A DNA stretch of 64,000 nucleotides from Corythucha ciliata. Lineage: Eukaryota > Arthropoda > Insecta > Hemiptera > Tingidae. The stretch is taken from positions 558,001 through 622,000 of the forward strand of contig CM075942.1 in assembly GCA_038030265.1 (NCBI GenBank). The letters run 5' to 3'. Below the pieces are notes generated by a model. That model did no database searches and was not told the origin of the DNA. It worked only from the letters and a program-made list of their open reading frames with translations. How positions within the stretch are numbered: the first letter of the stretch is position 1; each line of letters starts with the position of its first letter. This document shows, in pieces, positions 53,534 through 64,000 of this stretch. The position numbers and the translations under genes are program-made.

Positions 53534-53823
53534 GATTGCGATGCTCATCGCTACACTGTATTGGACGAATTGTTAAGAAATTCACTTTCGATGGATAACA
53601 CGTGCATTTCATGCAACGTGGAATTCGAAAGTGAAGCGAACTGCTCAGAAAATTGGATCCAATGTCTTTTCTGCAAACGATGGCAGTGTGCTACTTTGCA
53701 ATGCATGGGCAAGAAATATGCAGAGTTCTTGTCCTTTGAACAACAAACAAAAAGTAGAAGATTATTTTTCATTTATTTAGGCAAGACAAATGTACAAGAA
53801 ATCATGAATAGTTGGGTATAAAC
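53534..53823 (+). pseudogene. Cys-rich zinc-finger fragment
   Basis: A frame reading through TVLDELLRNSLSMDNTC and CISCNVEFESEANCSENWIQ to CLFCKRWQCATLQC. The spacing C-x2-C ... C-x4-W-x2-C-x2-C-x2-W-x-C resembles the PHD-like fingers found at the C-terminus of many transposase-derived proteins. It starts exactly where the Gypsy B LTR ends, so it may be the displaced last part of the DDE-Ulp1 gene (46525-49658) or belong to another element. Too short to decide. Confidence 0.45.
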
Positions 53824-54005
53824 CACCCAATAATTATACTAAACTACCGACGGCTGGAGAGCTGAACTCAGCTCGTGTCCAGTCCGCCGAGTCACTCTAG
53901 CTTAACTAAATAACTAATAACCTTATAAATAACTACAAAAATTATTATCCATTAATAATTACCCATTTGTACCTACTTCAATTACACGTACCTGAACTTA
54001 TAATG

Positions 54006-54162
54006 GGGGTATTCATGCTCGGAAGTTTAACATATGTTATCGACGTAAACTCTGTTATTTCGTATTTTTTGTGTTCAGTTTCTCCGTTTCTATGGCCTTA
54101 CCCATCTGTTCGGAATTTAGCAAATAACAAATACAAGGTTTAACATTTTTCATGAATACCCC
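54006..54162. repeat. GGGGTATTCATG MITE, copy 3
   Basis: 157 bp, ends GGGGTATTCATG and CATGAATACCCC, nearly identical to 13984-14140 (differences such as CTCTGTT for CCCTGTT). Confidence 0.9.
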
Positions 54163-54654
54163 TATTAACTCCAGTAACAAAGGTGATACTCGTAAAAAAT
54201 ACTATTTCATAATAAAAACTTACTTTGTACAATCTTTTTGTAGAAAAAGTCTATATCAAAGGGCCAAAATATTTTATCTAAAGTCTTTGAATAATTTTTA
54301 TTTTCTTGATTGGATTGAATATCATAAATTTGTTGGAAAATATTATTATATACAGTTCTATGCATATAAAAAGGCGAGATTTGAGTGATACTAAGTCTCA
54401 TTCTAGCCATATCCACCATATATGGCTTCCCACGAAAAGTCATTATTTCATTTTGAGGTATACTATCATTTCTAACAATAATAGTGATACAGCCTTAGCG
54501 TATAATTGGTATAAGTTCATAATTTTCAAATCCCGAAATAAAATGTCCGACGGTGTTCGAAAGTCCTTTCTAAATGCTATTTTTACTACACGTTTCTGGA
54601 TCATATACATTTATAGGTTTAACAAATTGTTCTGTAGGTGCCCTCCCAATTAAC

Positions 54655-54985
54655 TATAGCATATTGCAAAATCGATCGATCGACGTCTATCGGTAAGTAC
54701 TTCACACTAAATAATACAAAGGAACATTTTCTTAGTTTATCTGCTAATGAGTGTATATGCTCCTTCCATTTCATGGAACAGTCAAAAATTACCCCGAGAT
54801 ATCTGACCTTTTTCACTTGTGTCATGAAGTTACAATTACATGTATGCTGATTTGGGCAACCGGAATGCATTTTTACTTCTAGATCGTTAGGCCAGTCAGC
54901 ACCTCTCACAGAGATTGGCATATGCACACATTTACTCATATTTATTAAGGTCAAACGCAACATTCTCAAACAGTTATTCACTTAA
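54655..54985 (-). pseudogene. LINE reverse transcriptase thumb fragment
   Basis: Minus-strand frame with KKVRYLGVIFDCSMKWKEHI, the conserved YLG..fD..l.W..H block just after the palm of Jockey/CR1-like reverse transcriptases, then LADKLRKCSFVLFSVKYLP. No YADD box or tail is present. It differs from the equivalent region of 23435-25540, so it is a third LINE family. Confidence 0.7.
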
Positions 54986-55018
54986 GCAAAGTTATTTTTA
55001 GTGCATTTAATTTATGTC

Positions 55019-55142
55019 AAAATGCACTATTGGTCTCGTCGTGATGGTGGCAAACATGGGTCATGTCATGTTTTTTTCACGTTTCAGAACCTCTAGAACA
55101 CGAATTCAGTGGTCTCCGGAATTCAGATATATATATATATAT
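55019..55142. repeat. 116-bp repeat ending in AT microsatellite, copy 2
   Basis: Same sequence as 41247-41362 from AATGCACTATTGGTC to GTCTCCGGAATTCA, followed by a longer (AT)n run up to about 55142. Confidence 0.7.
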
Positions 55143-56044
55143 AGACGTTGAACACCACTTATGGGCTCATGGCACTTAGCTCTGCAGACAAGCTGAATCC
55201 GCGAGTGCTGGAGTTTACACAATAAATATTTCGGCGATTATATACTTGTCTCATCAAATTAGCTCTTCACTTCTAAATTAGTTCTCCAAACTTCCGAAGA
55301 GCATGAGACAACAGATGGCAGAACCATCTAAAATTATATGTAATAATATTTAGCATCACTTGGTGCTTCAGAGACTTCGGAGGATTTCTAAACAGGTCAT
55401 TGCTCTCTGCTGTGTATGACCTTATCAGCATATAACGCTCACTCGGAAGAATACTGGTTCAACTCAAAAAAGTGTTTCTGACCATTATAGTTTGGATTAA
55501 TTTAATGTTATTTAATCTCGACTGTTTAGGTCAGAAAAACTTTGTTGAGTTGTACCAGTATTCTTCCGAGTGAGCGATAATGCTTGCATTTCTGTGAAAG
55601 AAAGAACCTACATTTTACAAATCTTTTTTCTGATCTTTTCTGTATTTTTGTATTGATACAAAGAAAGCTGAAAGGCGCTCCCTCTCCGTAAACAGTACGA
55701 AAAGTCAGTTTGCCGCAAATCAAAATATCCACCAACGAAATTGGGAATTCAAAAGAGCTGTAACCATAAAATTTATTTTTGCATTGAGCCAACATAGTGA
55801 AATCGGTTATTTTAGTGTGCAATGCTTTTTGAATGGATCGAAACCGCAAAATTATGTTTTGGATGCTGCGAAACATGAAAAACTGTTTGTTTTTTCGGTG
55901 AGCCAGCTCTGCAAAATTTTTTTATAATAGCTTCCAATGGGTCGGCAGTGCTAAATTTGGTTTTATTGAGCCAGCCCCGCAAATTTTGGTTAATATGCTT
56001 TCATTCTGTACTCGCAAAGAGCCGTCTAAAACACGCCAGGGGCC
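55143..56044. other. No gene; inverted and degenerate repeats
   Basis: TATCAGCATATAACGCTCACTCGGAAGAATACTGG near 55423-55457 is mirrored by CCAGTATTCTTCCGAGTGAGCGATAA at 55555-55580, a small inverted repeat. From about 55790 to 56000 units like GAGCCAGCTCTGCAAAATTT recur, matching the degenerate minisatellite at 62270-63130. No coding sequence recognised. Confidence 0.5.
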
Positions 56045-56752
56045 CTATAGTCTGTCCACTTAGGGATGGACTCTTGCCCGCCCCCGAATTTAGTGAAATG
56101 AGCTTCCCATTTACCCCTTCTTCTAAAAATAACGCACCGGGAATAAAGCCTTGATTTCCTAGAAAAGCGGTGCCGTAATATAGCGGTGGAAAAAAACCCT
56201 CTTAAATAACGCCAGTAGTTCCCTAGAGAGTAAAGTTCGGTTAACATGACAGCGGCACCGCTTCGAATGAGACGGCCGTTCGTGACGGTGATGAACTGTT
56301 CATCAACGGTTTTTTTACGGTGAATCTTTTTTGTTTACAATGAGCGTGAAAACTCCCTGGACGCTAAACGGTGACGAAATCGTAAATAATACTGTCCGAA
56401 AACAACTCTATTCAGGGGGTCTACAAAATGAGCTGGCGCAAAAATTCCGCCAATTGCGGTATCTATAGCGTTATTACAAATTATTTGTGGTAAAGCGTCA
56501 TTAGTTACCGCTTGCGTTTATTTTTTAACGCCAGCTCATGGTTGACCCCCAGGATGTGTATAAGAAAATATTACTAAATAGTTGGAACAACGAGGAAAAA
56601 AACGTTCATCACCACCGTCGCGATGGAAGCGGTGCCGCTTTCTGTTTACCGCTATCTAGGCAACTATGGCTTGATTTAAAATGGAAATTTTCTACCGTTA
56701 TATTACGTCACCGCTTTTCTAGGAAACCAAAGCTTAAGTGGACAGACTATAG
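56045..56752. repeat. Foldback element with CTATAGTCTGTCCACTTA ends
   Basis: Inverted ends CTATAGTCTGTCCACTTA and TAAGTGGACAGACTATAG. The arms continue with gaps: CTAGAAAAGCGGTG at 56160 against CACCGCTTTTCTAG at 56709, AGCGGCACCGCTTCG at 56251 against GAAGCGGTGCCGCTT at 56628, and a central pair around 56300-56560 (GTGACGGTGATGAAC / GTTCATCACCACCGT). Non-coding. Confidence 0.8.
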
Positions 56753-58104
56753 CCGCCTTCACATGCGAGCTGTGACAGCTTAAGCTTTGAGATGTAGCCA
56801 ATCAAAGAGCAACCCGCGTTTGAATTAATTATATTTCATTGGATACAGCTCAAAGCCGAGATTTTTTTAGATCACATGTGAAGCTAGAGAACCTATAATC
56901 AGACAGGTAAAATCACAGACGCCATGTTCGCTCTTATCAATTATCAGTCTTGTAAAATCCACCTTTTGTTGATGTTTTGTTGATGTCAACAAACCACCCC
57001 CAACCATTCTTATTAAACTGATAAGAACGAACATGGCGCCGTATGCGTCTACTCGTCTTCAGTAACCCAAGGGGAAAAAAGGTTCCGCTGAAATTTCTTT
57101 GTTGCCTGGGACCTTTCCATGAGAAATTTTCGCTATGAGAACGCTTGTTTCCATGTCCCCGCGATCATTACAGTGCTCGGGTCCGACAGACCGAATATCC
57201 TCATCTACAGCTAACTTTGACGTAAAATGAATCGTAAAACGGTTAAAGACACATTAGTTCAAGCTATTTTTCAAATTACCTGTGATAAGTGCACAAAACT
57301 AGTTTATCTAATAGCCGTTTTCATCAAATTAACAGGACCACCCCATAAAAATACAGTTTTTGTTTTTAGGAAATTTTCTCCTACTGCGTGTATCTCGACA
57401 CCTATTGGAGATAAGCGACTATCATTTTTTTTATTGTAAAGAGAATTTCATGATGATTAACTTCTTTGCTATTGATCAATGTCGTAACGTCAACGACGAG
57501 GACGCTACAACGCATTGTTCACAAAAAGCAGTGAAGGGGTTCGAGAATAGTGTCACTTTTAACGCTATTATCTCTTAAGCGGTTGAAGCTATAAAAAACT
57601 TGTCGAAGACTGATTTTTGAGGAATTTTGTCAACTTTTTTTTGTTATCCCATGAGGTTTTGGGTGGGACCTTCAGTTTGCGAACTCCAGGTAATAAAGTG
57701 AAAAATGATGCACGTTTTGCTACGTCCAGCAGCTAGCTCGTGGGCTAGAGGCGGGGACTTTTGAGTACACCATCTCCAGACCCCTCCGAACAAATCCCAA
57801 TCACAACTTTAGAGTTACCAGCTGGTTCAATCTATGCCTTTCTAAGAAGCATTCGTTTACTAGACTATAAATACAGCTCATGTTGTTTTACGTTCGTCAA
57901 AAACTCCATTTATTAATTCGTAATTGACGTTTGCAGTTCGCCCGCAAACTACGTAATCAATGCTGCTCCCCACTTCACCACCGTGACTTCGGCTCGGTTG
58001 CAATGATCCCTATTCTCTTCAGTTTATTTTATTGATCTGGGACATATTATAGGGCTCAAAAGGTGAAGTAGAACGACTTTTAAAATAAAAAAATCGTGAA
58101 ATCA
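56753..58104. other. No gene recognised
   Basis: AT-rich DNA with short unrelated frames (57227-57439, 57360-57578). GAACATGGCGCCGTATGCGTCTACTCG near 57030-57056 resembles the reverse complement of 21418-21444 (CGAGTAGACGCATACGGCGCCATG), so a dispersed repeat runs through here, but its borders are unclear. Confidence 0.45.
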
Positions 58105-58237
58105 CGCGCGCGCGGAATTTCCTGGCCATTTAAATGCATGAGACCTTGAAATCCAGGATTGGTGCAGAAATACGGTAAGAATGGCGAGGTATGATTGAAG
58201 GGGGGATCGAGGAAACACGTGTACAACTCCCCCTTAA
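58105..58237. repeat. TTAA-family MITE, right half only
   Basis: From about GCGCGGAATTTCC to ACGTGTACAACTCCCCCTTAA this matches the right arm of the TTAA family. The left arm and centre are absent. Confidence 0.75.
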
Positions 58238-58285
58238 GGGCCTTGAAAAATTGCGGGTTTCCCCACCCAACAAATTTAACTCTAG

Positions 58286-58425
58286 CACTGTTGGTTTACC
58301 GTCCGGAACTACACCAACTGCACTTAATGTTATATTATGTTTTTCGAGTTATTTCATGTGATAACCCACGAGGATATAAAATCTTCAGCTGCTCGGAGTA
58401 GCCCGGTACTGACAAACGAACTGAG
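58286..58425. repeat. Diverged copy of the 49665 MITE
   Basis: TTTCATGTGATAACCCACGAGG, GCTGCTCGGAGTAG and a degenerate right end TGACAAACGAAC match the reverse complement of 49665-49814. The inverted ends have decayed. Confidence 0.6.
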
Positions 58426-58700
58426 CTTCTGTTTACTAGGCGTACAACATTCTTGTGATTGGGGGGGGGGAGAAGAAACAAATCAAACAAATGAACAAAA
58501 TTTAATGGTGACTAGGCTAGGTATGCGCTTGGAGGTTCTTTTCCATAGGCAAGGTTAGAAATTTGCAGCTTTCTCTGCTAATGACGCGAATCATATTGAG
58601 GATTATAAACACAACACAAGGAATTGACAAATAATTAAAGAAATTCAATTGCGAAAACAAACATGAATTTAAACCAACTTTACAATTTGGCTTAAAGAAC

Positions 58701-61700
58701 TTAATTCTTTTTCTTCTTCTTTTCTGGAGTGTATGGATTTAAAGGAGTTTTCATTTTTTTTTGATTGTGAAGATAAATGAAAACCTGGTTTGCAGATCTG
58801 TTTTTTAAAACGTCGCGGTACTGAGAGAGCGTCTTTATTTTAGCGCATTCCCGTAATTTGGGGCACGTGCCTCGAATTAAGTGATCCCGAAAGGCTTTTC
58901 GAATTGCCTGCTTTTCGGGCGAGGTCCACCTCGTCCTTCTAATCGTTTTTTTGGGACTGGTATAATTCTGCGTAGGCGCAGGCAATTCTTTTTCATCGTC
59001 ATCACTTGACGAAGGGGGTACCCAGTTGTCGTCACTCCGAGTGCTAGGACCCGCCTCTTCTCGATAACTAGGGCCCGGGTCGTCTCGAGTGCTAGGACCT
59101 GCACAATCTCTAAAGCTGGGTCCCGCATCACCAAGAGTCCTAGGACCCGCGTCTCCTTGAGTGCTCGGTTGGTTGGTGTTAGAGGTAGCGTCAGCAGTTA
59201 GAGTTTGGCATGGCGAATCGTCATCACCTTCACCACCTATCATTTCTGCTGAGGCGCCGGTTTGCGTTTCCCGGATGGGAACGTCAACATTTATCTCGTT
59301 CAATGACTTGCCTTTATATTTGCTGATATCGCCGGAGTCTAACGCCATCAAAAGTTGCGAAACCCGAGTCAACTGAAGAACTTCGTCTGGAAGTCGGTAG
59401 TGTACTCGGTGCGTCTTTTCGGTATGCCCCAGAAAACCCGCAATCACGCTGACATCGTTCTCGGTAAAGTTGAACGCCTGTGAAGTCGTGGCTATATGTT
59501 TTCGCAGAGCTGTACCCGTCAAAAGTTCGGGACTCTCCGCACCACAGTTGTATGCAGCGTCTCGCAAGAGAACAGACCCGCTGAGGTGGGAGGAGGATCC
59601 TTTGCCAAATAAAAATTGATTTGACTTTGGAATCCCGACTGATGTACGATTTCGCAGCAGAAGTTCTAGTATCGCAGCAGTTTCTCTGTCGATCAAAATG
59701 GCAACGCCACTGTTTGTTTTGCCTCTAGAAACGACTCGAAAAAATCGTTCTCCGATAATTTGTTCGGTAGGAGTGAGTGTAGAATACACGTCAGTCCCCT
59801 TTTGCAAAACTTGTCGCTTTTCAAATTCTGAGATGAGAATTCCGTGTATATCACCCACTCGTTTCCTATTGAAAATTAATATTTTCAGCAGAATCGCTGA
59901 GAGAGTATCTACATAATTGTCATAATTGAAAGTTGATTGTAAATTATTGTAGGATACTTCCAATTTCGCTGTGATGTGCTTATTAAGAAGCAGTATATCT
60001 TTAGTCACTGGCAGTAATTTTTTGTTACTCCAGTTTACTCGGCGTGCATTTTTATTGGCGGTCCGTCCTACTACGTCGAAGAATGAGCTGCTATTAACTT
60101 GCAGCCAGAAATCAACCTGTTTACGAAGTTCGTCGTTCTCTTTCATTATATGAAAAGTGATCAAATTTGACGCGATTGTCTTCATTGAAACATTCACTGA
60201 CTTGACAAGACTAGGAGATCGAAAAGTTCCATCTTTGAGGCCAGCAGCCGACTCCAAGCATTCAATGTACAACTGCCACTTATTTGGCCGGAAAGCGTCA
60301 GACAAATTTTTAATTTCAGGGTCTCTGCGCTTCATTTCCAGGAGGACAGTGGTAATTTCGCGCAATTTATTGCGGATCATATTTACGAGATTCGGCTCAG
60401 AGGCATGTTTTTTGCATAAGAGGTTGCCGAAGCTACATAACGTACCATCCTTCAATATTTCACGAGACTTCTCGTCGGAACGCATGCCAGACACAACTTC
60501 TTGGAGCTTACTGCTGGGTGGCACATCGTATTTGAGGGATGCGAAAAGCAATCTGCGTGACTCTTCCGGCACATTTCTTGCATCTTCTTTAGAAAGTCGA
60601 GTCACATCGACGTTGCACTTTTTCGTGTGGCGATTGAGGGTCTTACAATAGAAAAAGTTTAAACAGCGCGGACACGGAAGATAGGCAGATTCGGAACGTC
60701 CTTGGTTCCGCGCGACGAGTAACTTTTCTGCACCAGGAACCCGAACTTGGGAATTGAATATGAAGTTCCCCTTTCCTCGAATCTGATTGATGATCGTCAA
60801 CTTTTCTTTACTCTTATTGGGCAACATTAGCATTCGGGCAACGTCCGGCTCTTGGCTATGCTTGTTGATTAAGTGCCTTGGGAAGTTCAAGAGTAATTTG
60901 CGACAATAAGGACAGAAGGCCCTGTTTTTACGACGTGCGATGTTCCCAGGTTGACGAGTGGATGAAGCGTTCGGATTGCTTTCTGGATGGTCGATTACAT
61001 CATCTTCGGGAAGTTCATCAGGAGCATCTGCAATAGAAATGTGGTAATGTAGGAAAGTTTAGAGGCTTATAACTAGATATCACTCACACTGTAGCTGGAC
61101 AGCCGATGGATTCGCAGAAAGATCTGTAACTAGTTTTTCATTCTCCTCTCTGGACAAGCCATCCATCACGAAGTCAGACATGGAGTTTGAAGAGGACGAT
61201 TCACACAATGGCGGGTTTGGAATCTCAATATCGATCGGTAACTCCTCGATCGTTTCGGATGCAGTCGAAATCTCAGCTGACACATCTGAAAAACAGAAAG
61301 TTTGAGCTCCAAAATCGCGGAAATATGATTAAAAAAAGACCGTGGTCTTACTGTTGTCATTAGTACTAATGAATTCGGTAAAGTCGCCTTCTGTGTGAAT
61401 TCCTTCAGGGATATCTGAATCAGTTGTATTCGAGACAAAATCAGTTTGAGTTAACTACTTAATAAATTACAACTAGCCCGAACGAGAAATAACTAACCAC
61501 TTTGTAATATAATGAAAGGTAAAGCGTCCAATTCGATGTTTTGATAGTTTCGGGATGAAGCCGGATCACTCCCGACCGGACTGTCGGATTGAGTTTCTGT
61601 AAAAATATTGATGTTATAATTTCGATTTACTGAAGCTCGCGAATTTGCTACGCACTTTGTGTCTGCACGAGTGTGGAGTTCGCCAATTCCACTTCAGCCG

Positions 61701-61973
61701 ACCGAGATTTTAGGGACTCTAATTCATGAGTCATTTCTGCTCGTGCTGTGCATGATGAAGTTGTAAGATATATGTAGAGAAAAGTTATAGAATCGTACAC
61801 TCACTTCCTTTTTTGAGTACAACAGCTGGAAAATACCCAGAAGAGCCGTACTTCACATGAACGACTGGAGGAGCGTTTTCCACAGGCTTGATGTTTCTGA
61901 ACGGGCTTACATGCAGAACCAAATCCTCAACAAATCTGACCAACGCGTACTCCTCGTTGCTATCATAGAACAA
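58701..61973 (-). CDS. Crypton-type tyrosine recombinase, six exons, ~980 aa
   Basis: Minus strand. Exons by splice signals: 61973-61805, 61745-61656, 61596-61501, 61414-61352, 61285-61088, 61027-58701. All five introns are GT-AG and all are phase 1; the joined frame is open for 980 codons. Exon 1 encodes a small beta-rich domain (EYALVRFVEDLVLHV, VKYGSSGYFPAVVL) like those starting some BEN/transposon-derived proteins. Exons 2-5 are acidic linkers. Exon 6 has a C2H2 finger (CPYCRKLLLNFPRHLINKH), a second Cys/His cluster (CPRC...H...C), and a tyrosine recombinase core. Numbered from the leucine codon at 60890, it carries R344 (FNRKRVGDI), K391 (SRGKTNSGVAIL), R463 (TALRKHIATT), H489 (FLGHTEKTHR) and Y498 (HYRLPDEVLQL). 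A DAGPSxRD repeat (about 580-618) and a SANT/Myb-like C-terminus (RTRWTSPEKQAIRKAF) follow. The HxxR His is replaced, as seen in Cryptons. Could be an intact Crypton or a domesticated copy. Confidence 0.85.
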
Positions 61974-62269
61974 AGATGTACATTAAGTTTAACCGTTTGG
62001 TATCAGTCGGATAACGGTAGTTCCTAGTTATTCAATTCTGTACCAGTGGACCAATAGGTATTACAAGGCTTCTAGTGTGTACCCACGCTGCAAAGGGATA
62101 AAACCCACAAATAGCTCGTCATCAGGCGGATAAATAAGTTAAAAGCGTTACTCTTGTGAGACATTATTTTGGAATTCCTCAACTTGAACGTTCCCAAAAC
62201 TACAAATGTAGGCCCGACCATAAATTCGATCAATAATGTATAAAGTTAACTATTGTAGTATACGACAGT
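61974..62269. other. Upstream region of the recombinase gene
   Basis: AT-rich; holds the 5' flank of the Crypton-like gene. No TATA box at a convincing distance and no terminal repeat is visible. Cryptons lack long terminal or inverted repeats, so the element's border cannot be read here. Confidence 0.4.
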
Positions 62270-63130
62270 GACCAGCGAAATTGGTGTTTATGGGGCATAA
62301 CTTGCGAAATTTGTATGTGAAAGGAGGTGAAGCCACGTAATTGAATTTTCGAGAGGGCCAGCCCAGCAAAATTCAGTTCTTTACGGAACAAACTCCTCAA
62401 AATTGTTCTTGAATGAGCCAACTGCACCATTTCATACTTTAGATGAGCCGAATTGATTTTCCTAGTGGCCCAAACTCACCAAATTGATTTTTTTGGGAGG
62501 TAAAATCTGACGATATTGGTTTTTAATGGGTCAATTTGACACCCCATATTGGTTTTTGAGTGGCTCAAACTCACAAAATTTCTGGGGGGGGGGGGTGATC
62601 CAATCTTCCAATCTTGGAAATTGTTTTTTGAATGGGTTACAGCGCTATTTATTTTATTTTTTTATTGTTGCATCGAAAGCCATTAAATTGCTCTCATGAG
62701 TCGAACGAGACCCAGTTTCTTTTGAATGGGCCAAACCAGCGGTATTTTGTTTTTAAAGAGAGCCAGAGCAATGAAATTTCTCTTTAAAATAGGCCAGTAC
62801 GCTGGCAATATTTCATTTGGGGGAAAAAGGTGTGGAATCCTGTGAAATTGACTTGTTTTAAGAAAGCCAGCCCTTCAAAATTGGTTTCTGAATTGCAAAA
62901 TCCGCGAAACCGGCAAATTATTTTTTTTTAAAGATGCGCCAGAAAACGCGAAATGTGGTTATTAAATTAGGCAAAAACGCGAAATTGGGTTCTGTGAACG
63001 TCACATCCGGGATATTTGGACGTCGAAAGTGTCCATGACCAGCGGAATTGAATTTTTGAAAGAGTCAAACCGGTGCAATTGGCTTTTAGGGAGTCAAACC
63101 TGTGACACTGGCTTTTTGAGGGAAACCTTT
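62270..63130. repeat. Degenerate minisatellite, ~30-36 bp units
   Basis: Units resembling GCCAAACCxGCGAAATTGGTTTTTGAATG recur at least 20 times with strong divergence (near 62275, 62350, 62405, 62465, 62520, 62560, 62720, 62880, 62950, 63045, 63080, 63110). Shorter runs of the same motif are at 13840-13960 and 55840-56000. Low-scoring frames inside are not genes. Confidence 0.75.
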
Positions 63131-64000
63131 GAACATCGTTCTGTGAGGAATAATCCACCAACTTTGTAATTTGATTTCATTTGTGACAGGGGTGGAATCT
63201 TGAGCTCAGGGCTGAGCTCCCCCTAAACATTTTACCCAAAACCTGCCCCTATTATTATCGGGTGTTATTGGGAAATAAAATGTAAGAATTAATGCGTCTC
63301 ATCGTGTTTATAGCTGACCAAGCTTTCAGAAAAATAAAAAATCATGTTTCTTCCTCATTGCATACTTATTGCATGTTAGTTCCTCATTCGGAGAAGGTCC
63401 GGATGGGGATTTTCAAATTGGAAAATTTCTTTTTTCCGTTTATTAATTTTTCCCCCACTTTGGATATTTTTGAATTTTTCTCCCCATTTTCCCTCCATAG
63501 GGTACCTTATACTGAAAAAAACGAGACCCCCCCCCCCCTCATACACGAACAACCATTTTTAACGGAGCTCTTTGCACGTCTAATTATCACATGTCCGAAA
63601 AGGGTAGGTGAATCAATGACGTAATAAAAAGAAGTGAACTGCAAATTAGTGATTTAAGGCCGTGAAAATTTTGTGTTCAAAGTACGAGGTCGCCCCGCGA
63701 AAGCAGCCAAGTCTTGAATTCTATATATAAATTTTTGTTAAACGCTTTAGCACACGTACATTGTACATAGTTTTTATTACAATCCCTCTTCTTCAAATTA
63801 TTTTCAAGAATTTCTTTTCCGAATTTTAACATTAGATAACGCTGTTGAACTACAACAGGACAGCGGTTTAGATACAACATGTTGCCGCCCTTCGGGGTTT
63901 ATTCTAGAAGTGGAAAAATGCTTTCATCAAATTACATTTCATTCGATTGAGAATTTACCTATTTAAAACAAAAATCAGGGAGAAAATCTAGCAATTTTTC
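63131..64000. other. No gene recognised at window end
   Basis: CAGGGGTGGAATCTTGAGC at 63187 looks like a hAT-type end but no partner is visible. A C-run lies at about 63528-63538. Frames at 63292-63624 and 63677-63880 carry no motif. Confidence 0.45.

Overview
This window is eukaryotic and almost certainly from an animal with a transposon-rich genome. An arthropod, perhaps an insect, is my best guess from the element repertoire (Jockey-like LINE, Ty3/Gypsy with short LTRs, Penelope-like, Tigger, MULE, Crypton, abundant MITEs), but nothing in the sequence fixes the species. I see no conserved single-copy host gene, no operon, no bacterial signal and no CRISPR array. Nearly every coding stretch belongs to a mobile element, and most are broken.

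Layout. 0-6 kb: small inverted-repeat elements, then a GC-rich 2.3 kb candidate LTR (minus strand) built mostly of a hairpin-rich minisatellite, with a primer-binding-site match on one side and a polypurine tract plus an unidentified proline-rich reading frame on the other. 6-10.8 kb: a multi-exon MULE transposase gene (minus) riddled with MITEs and cut by a long foldback. 14.3-16.4 kb: a complete Tigger/pogo element with an uninterrupted 507-residue transposase. 17.1-19.5 kb: a non-autonomous hAT filled with a degenerate minisatellite. 23.4-25.8 kb: a 5'-truncated Jockey-like LINE with poly(A) tail. 26.3-27.8 kb: a large palindrome with a MITE in one arm. 27.9-33.9 kb: a nest in which a TTAA element was hit by a Gypsy element that was then hit by a foldback, a MITE and a Penelope-like element. 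36-41 kb: an L1-like LINE broken by a MULE MITE, a TTAA MITE and an inverted repeat. 41.4-42.2 kb: a 297-bp tandem repeat. 45-46.5 kb: a 1.5 kb foldback. 46.5-53.8 kb: a decayed DDE-transposase/Ulp1-protease gene followed by a deleted second Gypsy element. 56-56.8 kb: another foldback. 58.7-62 kb: the most complete gene of the window, a six-exon Crypton-type tyrosine recombinase (minus). The end is degenerate tandem repeat and unassigned DNA.

How it fits together. Insertions can be ordered in time by nesting and target duplications: TTAA (27864/33936), GAAGG (Gypsy), TA (Tigger, foldback), 8 bp (hAT, MULE MITE), 3 bp (Harbinger-like MITEs). Several MITE families recur across the window (TTAA family, TATAGCG family, GGGGTATTCATG family). 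The two open genes that could still make full-length enzymes are the Tigger transposase (14480-16003) and the Crypton-like recombinase (58701-61973). Exon limits, domain names and residue roles are read by eye from motifs; no database search or folding program was run.
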